Of a DNA stretch of 64,000 nt, positions 58,501-64,000 are shown piece by piece. How positions within the stretch are numbered: the first letter of the stretch is position 1; every line of letters begins with the position of its first letter. A program made the position numbers and the translations under genes. The notes below the pieces were generated by a model, which saw only the letters and a list, made by a program, of their open reading frames with translations, searched no databases and had not been told where the DNA came from. Source of the stretch: Tubiluchus corallicola (lineage: Eukaryota; Priapulida; Priapulimorpha; Priapulimorphida; Tubiluchidae); assembly GCA_030141605.1 (NCBI GenBank), contig JAQGDQ010000074.1, positions 173,773 to 237,772 on the forward strand, written 5' to 3'.

Positions 58501-59244
58501 CCTTCTGCTATTAGAACATCTTCTCCATTCTTGAGTCTTTCCATCAAGCCTAGAAAAAATAATTTCACAAATAATTGTCATTCAAAGAAATTCTTTTTTA
58601 AATCTAAGGAAAGTAAGAGAATCAGCTCTAGGTATTACCGTCGGTGGTAAAACATGTAGATGCTGCGCCAGAAACATGGTGTATTACTATTTCGTTTTGC
58701 AATTCTTTAAACAGGAGTGCCTTACAGACTTGCAAAATTGGGGCTGCTAAGCACCACGCTTCTTTAACAGCTCATGCAGGATCAATGATTTTCGTTCAAG
58801 AAGCGACAAAGTTTTTTTAAATGTTGATAAACGTTTACGTAATCATAATCATAATTATAATCTACCAGAGCTTTATTAGAGTGCTCGCTGCTAGTCCTAA
58901 AAACTCCCTTTATTCTGTATACTGAATACAATTAATCACATTCAGACGAAGCCGCGTGACTTTAGACAAATTCGAACCATGAATTTCAGACAGGAATCTA
59001 TTCTTAATTATATTTTTAGAAGATTTTTCACTGGCGAGAATAAATGTTTACCTAATAACACATTTTCGGTAAGTCCTACATTGTGAATATAGAAACACAG
59101 ACTTTATTAGGTGTTTTTCAATAGTAAATGCAAAAACTATAGTGTGCACAATACAGCACAACACGACTGTAAGTTCGCCGTTTCGTAACTTAACCCAAAT
59201 AACTTACCTTTCACAGGCTTTCGATGTTTCGTGTCACCGCTCAT
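52241..59244 (-). CDS. Betaine-homocysteine / homocysteine S-methyltransferase (BHMT-like)
   Basis: Seven exons: 59244-59208, 58549-58359, 57848-57651, 56827-56716, 55748-55570, 55380-55302, 52503-52241. All are bounded by AG/GT with matching phases and give a complete 352-residue protein. The family transfers a methyl group from betaine or a related donor to homocysteine using a zinc bound by three cysteines. These are visible as Cys220 in GADVVGFNC and Cys302-Cys303 in VGLCCG. Other family marks are GLMERL at the start, RRGYV...PEVVLEHPEVVRQLH near 40-65, YYGHREKLR, and VPVTLRTTPEEPT before the last exon. It stops about 50 residues after the Cys-Cys pair, so it lacks the long C-terminal oligomerisation arm of vertebrate BHMT (about 406 residues). 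The methyl donor is therefore uncertain. It is likely cytosolic, as no signal peptide is seen. Confidence 0.9.
53400..54460 (+). pseudogene. Decayed coding-like segment in the last BHMT intron
   Basis: Short plus-strand open pieces in different frames have protein-like composition, for example the 70-codon frame at 53485-53697, a piece with LIINWPWPNGNRECEMPISV near 54255-54360, and an acidic piece SSDDDRSECKESTD ending EE and a stop near 54458. I recognise no family. It may be a dead transposable-element ORF or a processed pseudogene, opposite in strand to the host gene. Confidence 0.25.
54815..55100. repeat. Degenerate GCCATTTTG-type tandem repeat
   Basis: CGCCATTTTGATTAAGGTCA at 54819 and GGCCATTTTGGATATGAAAG near 54967 are each followed by AGGTCA-containing sequence. 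A third, weaker copy is near 55078. Spacing is about 150 and 110 bp. Confidence 0.35.
55302..55380 (-). CDS. BHMT-like exon 6
   Basis: Reads GPIAAVPVTLRTTPEEPTMQ, then TLTLEN, with TTTGCAG acceptor and GTATGA donor in phase 1. The VPV..RTT..EPT motif is typical of invertebrate and bacterial members of the family. Confidence 0.85.
55570..55748 (-). CDS. BHMT-like exon 5, first zinc cysteine
   Basis: Contains PAVVTLAAYKDHETLD, then QLEEAGADVVGFNCARGPFT. The Cys of GFNC is residue 220 by my count and corresponds to the first zinc ligand of BHMT. Phase 1 in, phase 0 out. Confidence 0.9.
56716..56827 (-). CDS. BHMT-like exon 4
   Basis: Reads EQVEWAVEEKADFIILETTG, then YVGEALLGLQAIKKHGK, with TTTTTCAG acceptor and GTAATC donor in phase 1. 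It matches the D-F-L-I-A-E region of the barrel. Confidence 0.9.
57651..57848 (-). CDS. BHMT-like exon 3
   Basis: Sixty-six codons, phase 0 at both ends, beginning YYGHREKLRIAGREGDLERL and containing ALRIAREVADDTGTLMAGDL. It corresponds to the ...A...VA.E..ALVAG.. stretch of BHMT. Confidence 0.9.
58008..58085. repeat. (CT)n-(CA)n microsatellite
   Basis: CT then CA/CACG repeats in intron 2 of the BHMT-like gene, with CT-rich flanks to about 58180. Confidence 0.9.
58359..58549 (-). CDS. BHMT-like exon 2
   Basis: Reads GLMERLKNGEDVLIAEGYLL, then ERRGYVSAAAYIPEVVLEHP and EVVRQLHYDFVHAGTDVLPA. This is the N-terminal strand and helix of the methyltransferase barrel. The acceptor is TTCTAG and the donor GTAGGA. 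Where vertebrate BHMT has GDGG, this has AEGY, a change shared with some bacterial-type family members as far as I recall. Confidence 0.9.
59208..59244 (-). CDS. BHMT-like exon 1 (start)
   Basis: ATG at 59244-59242, reading MSGDTKHRKPVK, then a GTAAGT donor in phase 1. A very short first exon. The joined codon with exon 2 makes the Gly of GLMERL, which is the expected family start, supporting this assignment. Confidence 0.8.
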
Positions 59245-59919
59245 TTCCAAGTTAATAAAAATATCTTTCTTTATTAGCGGGGTAATTCCTAAATGGCAGG
59301 AGGTCAGCCAGGACTACCTAATATATTACGGCTTTTGTACCACAGAAGCGTCAATATTCCTCGCATTCCGTTGCACCGAGCGCCAAGGCCAGTTTATGCA
59401 ATTTACAACATATAGCACCCAGATGGAGCTCAGATTATTTTTGGACCTGGACTGTTCATAGTTCTTGTTTATTCTGGCAACTTTGCTGGATGTCCAGGAC
59501 CGCAGTACTTGAATGATTCAGATAATGTGCTATCTGTATAATGTACTGTTTGATATCTATAAAATTCTGATATCAGGCTTATAGCAGTGTAGACGAGGCA
59601 ATGGCAGTCAAAGAAAGCAGTTGAATTTCAGCAGTTGCGGCCGCCACGAACTATATGATAGATTTTTATGTCAGCAGTACTGCAAGGACGTCTGCTGAGG
59701 AATCTGATGAATAACTAATTTTGCGGCCAACCTATTTGTCTAATTGTCTAATTTTAATGTTTTAATTCAGGGGTTTCGTATTCGCAACGTGACTGACTTT
59801 TCATACAGCAGTTCCGTAGCACAATAAATGTACTGGAAACATCGGTTGCCTTTTACTGAATGTTTTCGATTTTTTCTGCAAAGCTATTTTATAAGTTTCA
59901 AAAGAAGATTCACTTCCAG

Positions 59920-60446
59920 TTAACCCTTAGCAGACCAAGATGGGGTAAAATATTACCCCAGCAGTGTTTGCTCACATTTTTTATATTGATGCACACAATG
60001 AAAAATGTTCAAACTAGTAGTGATTAAATACTTTTCGACTTGGTTTTGTTGAAAAGTATTATTCATACTTTTTTCAAAGCACCAGTGCTAGATACTACCC
60101 GATGTGGGCTAACTTATTACTTCGCCCCTTGGTCTTTTATGTAGGCAGAATTTTGGATTTTACGTTGCAGTATTTCTCTTTCTGGCAGCATTATGTGTTT
60201 GCTTTTAAAATTGAGAAGTGCTGCAAGCCTCCAATTCGGCCTACAGTTCTGCAAAGAAATTTTTCTAATGATCTGTTGAGGAAATTTCATATTTGTGGAC
60301 ATTCTTCATTTAGTAATATGGCAGGAACTTTTGCTGTACAGATGGCCAAGTTTGAAGCTGATGAAGATCCAGTAAGCGAAGACGAAGTGTCTGTCTCAGA
60401 ATTGAGCAGTGAACATTTGCACAGGCACTTTTTTGGTTTGATTTAG
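59920..60446 (+). mobile_element. Possible piggyBac-type left end with an ORF remnant
   Basis: TTAACCCTTAGCAGACCAAG at 59920 has the TTAA-CCCTT form of piggyBac termini, followed by the near-palindrome TGGGGTAAAATATTACCCCA. An open frame at 60102-60446 ends with an acidic segment (FEADEDPVSEDEVSVSELSS) reminiscent of acidic transposase N-termini. No matching right end (GGGTTAA) was found and the frame stops early, so at best it is a truncated relic. Confidence 0.4.
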
Positions 60447-60689
60447 TTTTCAATTACTGGTACGGTGCTGGTGAACTTGTTTTAGCGCAGCAGTAACTTA
60501 ATTAAAGCTTTTATCTTTAGTCTGGCTGCAACTTTAGTAAATTCTCGCTACAAGCCCGTGACATTTTGTATAGCTTTACCATGTATATTTTATGTATTTG
60601 TTGAAACACATGTTTATTCTGTGTATTTATGTACATGCATAAATCAGTAGTTTATCGGTTCTACATACGTAAGTATAAATTTCGATGTC

Positions 60690-60735
60690 GATGATATCGT
60701 TGATGATGATGATTTTGATGATGATGATGATGTGT

Positions 60736-60766
<31 letters not shown>

Positions 60767-60800
60767 GTTGCTCGTGATTATGATGATGACGATAATGATG
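60690..60800. repeat. GAT/GGT trinucleotide stretch
   Basis: GATGAT repeats with a GGTGGTGGTGGT insert and scattered substitutions. Confidence 0.8.
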
Positions 60801-61986
60801 TGACTAGTAGTGTCAAGGACGTTAACGTCCTCCGACGGTGCAACATTATATTATTGAAGTAAAAGGTATTGTTAACAAGGCAGCAAAAAAAACGCTAATT
60901 TTATTCTTGCGAAAAGACTTAATATTCTAAGAAATTCAAAATAGGCGACAATCAGATAAGTGTTAGTCAGTGTGATACGTAATTTTTTCTCACCGATATT
61001 TTTACAACCCAGCAAACAGCTGCGTGTTGGCGATGGGCATTGACCTTAAATTTTACAAACTGCAGCGTGGCTTCAGTAAGCATTCATTTTTAGAATTATA
61101 TGTTGTAGTCACGCGAGTTCTCGCCAACCAAGCAGTTTTCCCTACAAACCACTAAGAAACATAAATATTATAGTTGTATGGTTGTGTTTTACTAAGATTT
61201 GAAAGATTTTATATACAACTCAAAAACTGTGTATACTCGTATTATGTAGACAGATTTGGTTAAATTTGCACAACCCGATCTAAAATTTATATTATTTTTA
61301 GATCTCGCATTAGACTGAATTATCAATCAACCTTAATTCGTTTTGACTCACTTAATTAGCGAATAATGCTAACAAATGTAATTCTTAAAATCAAGTTTAG
61401 TGACAATTAATTATTAGTTAGCATATAACGCTGTTTTCTTTGTGCATTGTAACGTGTTTTAATTATAATGAAATTTTACTATTTTTATCATTGTTTAAAC
61501 GTTTTCTGTAGCACTTGTTTTCCGGTTGTTGGAGAAACAAGCCGTCATTAACGCGAGTCAGTGAACTCAGCAAGTTTTTCACACGTGGTGCAAGCTGCCC
61601 TGTTAAACCTTGAAATAGATACAAAAAATTCTCATTGGCTTGGTGGTAACTTCTGCTTTTAACTTTCGTTTTTACTTGCGCTTCTCAAATTCTATTGAAT
61701 ACATTGAACTAAAGCAGCACGCAGTTACTTTTTACTTCTGCGCATGATGGGTGACGTGTAAGCGAGAAAGTTTCAGTTGTTTTCAAATGACGATGACGGT
61801 GAGAATGATGATTATGATAATCATTCGATTGTTTTGCGAATGTGGTACCTATCTTTGTGAATACGATCTATGCATCAAATGAACTTTCTTGGGGAGGTTG
61901 CACCTCAAAATAAGTGGATATGTCGGATGCGAAATAAGCGCAAGTGTATTCAATACTATTTTCATTGATTTATTTTGTAGAATAGC

Positions 61987-62166
61987 GCTGTAACCAAGGT
62001 GACTTTCCTTGTATGGGCTATTTGTTTAGGATTTTGGTTATTTTTATTAATATTTCGTAACCAAGTGTTGTAGCCAAAAATCATTTTCCCTGTATGAATT
62101 ATCGTTGTATAATCTTCATCAGTTCTTTTTATCCAAACGTAATAGCCAAGTATTTTCCCTGTATGT
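61987..62166 (+). repeat. Imperfect repeats just upstream of the OATP start
   Basis: Three units share GTAACCAAG/GTAGCCAAA/AATAGCCAAG followed by a TTTCC(C/T)TGTATG block, at about 61990-62018, 62069-62096 and 62140-62165. The last ends about 55 bases before the ATG. Possibly in the 5' UTR or promoter. Confidence 0.5.
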
Positions 62167-62220
62167 GAAACTCAAAAACGTGAAAAAATACTAATGATAG
62201 AGCATCTGTGATCAGTTATT

Positions 62221-62848
62221 ATGGAAAACAATGTGAAAAATAAGACCGGTGGCTGTGCTGGTGATAACTTGCAAGACACGGAAAAACAGACGGCAAAGAG
62301 CTGCTCACGGAGATGGTTTTCTGATGCCAGATTGTTCGTCCTAATCTACAGTTTGATATGGCTTTCGAATGGCGCCTTCTTTTCGTACATCGTCGGCGCT
62401 ATAACTACAATCGAGAAACGATTTCAGTTTCCCAGCAAGCAGAGTGGTCTTCTCATATCTATCAATGAATTCTTTCACTTATTCCTTGTGGTGTTTGTGA
62501 GCTATTTTGGTGGAAAGAGCCACAAGCCTCGGGTTTTGGGCGTCGGTTGTGGTGTACTTGCTTTAGGGGTCTTTATCTTGACTGTGCCACACTACGTCTA
62601 CGGAGCAGGTCCCAGATTACGTGTCAACAACACAGGTGAAACAATTACATTATGCAATAAAAGCCACAGCATCAGAGAGTTTGAACCAAATGAAGAGTGC
62701 GAAGAGGAAGCAACATCAAACAGAAATGCTTTTTGGATTTTATGTTTAGGAAAGGCGTTGTTTGGCATTGGCGGTGCGTCACTTTATGCTCTGGGAGCGT
62801 CATATATTGACGATAATGCTGACAAGCAGGCATCAGTATTATATTTAG
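62221..62848 (+). CDS. OATP exon with start codon
   Basis: ATG at 62221 (MENNVKNKTGGCAGDNLQDT) with stops upstream in frame. It ends TTATATTTAG|GTATGA in phase 1. Reading through the donor gives a non-homologous tail and a stop at 62917-62919, so the splice is preferred. Confidence 0.9.
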
Positions 62849-63838
62849 GTATGAGATTAAAACTTGCACATCTTAAACTTGCTTTTTCTGCGTTAATGTA
62901 CTCTGTTATGATCTCTTGAAAAAAACAATGATCTCTATCGCTTTAAAAACGTTAAAACAAGTAGTTATATGATTAACAGCAGTGATATTATTTAGATAAA
63001 TAGTTCCGGTATATTAAACTTACGAAGAAGCCTGGACGTACTATGCGTAGTAGTCACTGAGAGTTAATGTAATGATGTATATACATGTACAAAATGCCAA
63101 GTGAAATGATTCAAATTGGTGGTATATAATAATAGATTTCTAGATTGCGACACTCACTGTCGCAATTTGCAAATTCATTAAATTTTCCGTTTCAGGTTTT
63201 GCGTTTGCCATGCGTGTTTTTGGACCTGTCGTGGGAATGATTCTAAGCGGTTTGTGCGCGTCACTCTACATAACTCCTACAGGTAAATATCATTGGTAAA
63301 CAAGTAAACAGCTCTTACAATTATTTAGTGTTAGATAAATTAAGTAAACAAGTTAACAATATTGTCTTTTATAAACTGAGCACAAATAACTTCTACAAAC
63401 TTACTTTATACTTTTATCGAAATCATTATGATGCTAGCAGTTAGACAATTATGCAGGTCAATGCTTCTTTTTAATGTAACATTATAACTATTTTGTTAGA
63501 TTCCTTACTTTTCTTGAATTGTCAACATTTAACAGGTACCAATGACACCAGTTAGGTTCCATATTACTGTTCCAGGTTCCCTATTGGTAGAAATAACGAT
63601 AAATATTTTAATTTTTTTGCAGATCCACCAAGTGATATGACGCCATGGGATCCGCAATGGATAGGAGCATACTGGCTTGGCTTTCTTATCCTGTCTCTCT
63701 TAATGGCAATTCTTTCTGTTCCAATGGCTATGTTTCCTCGATCTATCAGAAATGTTAATAAAGAGCAATACGAAGAAGAAAATAAATCAAAATATAAGGA
63801 CAACGAGCTCATCCGAGTCGTCATATCTAAACCAAAAG
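62221..63838 (+). CDS. Organic anion transporting polypeptide (SLCO/OATP family), N-terminal part
   Basis: Exons 62221-62848, 63196-63282 and 63623-63838 join in phase 1 each time and give 310 residues before the window ends. The family moves large amphipathic anions across the plasma membrane with a 12-helix MFS fold. Visible: a cytosolic N-terminus, TM1 (LFVLIYSLIWLSNGAFFSYI), the IEKRFQFPSKQSGLLISINE loop, TM2-3, and an extracellular loop with an N-glycosylation site (NNTGE). Then come GKALFGIGGASLYALGASYIDD and the family signature around residues 247-259 (WDPQWIGAYWLGF, fitting D-x-R/Q-W-I-G-A-W/Y-W-x-G-F). The intracellular loop with PMAMFPRSIRN follows. The gene continues to the right, as the last exon ends in a donor. 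Confident for family, not for subtype. Confidence 0.93.
63196..63282 (+). CDS. OATP second visible exon
   Basis: Acceptor GTTTCAG, reading GFAFAMRVFGPVVGMILSGL, then CASLYITPT and a GTAAAT donor. This is the expected membrane segment (GP..G..L) between YIDDN and the signature exon. Confidence 0.9.
63623..63838 (+). CDS. OATP third visible exon, family signature
   Basis: Acceptor TTTTTGCAG, starting DPPSDMTPWDPQWIGAYWLG and running into LILSLLMAILSVPMAMFPRS. The probable donor is CCAAAAG|GTGTAA after 63838. The remainder to 64000 shows no further exon. Confidence 0.9.
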
Positions 63839-64000
63839 GTGTAAAAACTATTTTTCTATAATGAATATTTATGTTAAACAAGTAACACTAATAGGCAGTG
63901 ATTTATAATAATTTGTTAGCATGTGTCATACTTAACAAAATACCTCAGGCCACAAAAATTAAAATTCGTGAACTAGCTTCTATGCAAAAAAGAAAAGTTT

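Larger units (their letters stand above)
59245..62220. other. Divergent intergenic region between BHMT-like and OATP genes
   Basis: About 3 kb between two divergent start codons. It holds a possible piggyBac left end (59920-60446), a GAT/GGT-rich block (60690-60800) and imperfect promoter-proximal repeats (61987-62166). Confidence 0.5.

Noticed and set aside
62672-62869. 65-codon minus-strand frame
   Set aside because: Overlaps the OATP exon in antisense and has no family resemblance.

Overview
This is eukaryotic, AT-rich, intron-rich animal DNA. Small exons, mostly 70-260 bp, sit between introns of 0.5-9 kb with GT-AG borders, and long microsatellites are common. Nothing bacterial, phage-like or CRISPR-like is visible. 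The gene content (a cysteine-rich secreted protein of the kind I recall from arthropods, a short BHMT-type methyltransferase, an OATP transporter) points to an invertebrate, probably an arthropod. I cannot name the species from sequence alone.

Four protein-coding genes can be supported. (1) Minus strand, 39702 down to 8714 and probably beyond the left edge: eleven exons whose phases join without a break, coding for 482 residues of a secreted, cysteine-rich protein. It looks like the invertebrate family annotated with DUF7044/7043/7042/7045-type modules (names from memory). (2) Plus strand, 46955-50300: two exons of a cysteine-free, heavily N-glycosylated secreted protein of unknown function. 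Its first exon was not found, and it ends in Asp-Asp-Asp-Asp-Lys. (3) Minus strand, 59244-52241: a complete seven-exon, 352-residue betaine-homocysteine/homocysteine S-methyltransferase with all three zinc cysteines. (4) Plus strand, 62221-63838 and past the right edge: the first three coding exons of an organic anion transporting polypeptide (SLCO/OATP). Genes 1 and 2 diverge, 2 and 3 converge, and 3 and 4 diverge across about 3 kb. They share no obvious pathway and look like ordinary neighbours.

The rest is intron and intergenic DNA with repeats. It includes a degenerate minisatellite at the left edge, two diverged copies of one roughly 650-bp interspersed repeat (6.2 kb and 40.1 kb), and a partial duplication of an exon plus its flanking intron. 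There is also a dispersed repeat split by a second repeat carrying a CTGA microsatellite, a degenerate tandem array of roughly 150-bp units at 42.8-43.4 kb, and a possible piggyBac left end at 59.9 kb. Several long GA, TA, AAT and GAT tracts, and an exact 48-bp inverted repeat with a 15-nt loop at 46.6 kb, complete the picture. I found no convincing tRNA or rRNA gene and no multi-gene system that looks new. The most unusual items are the exact hairpin, the Cys-free DDDDK-ending secreted protein and the partially duplicated exon.
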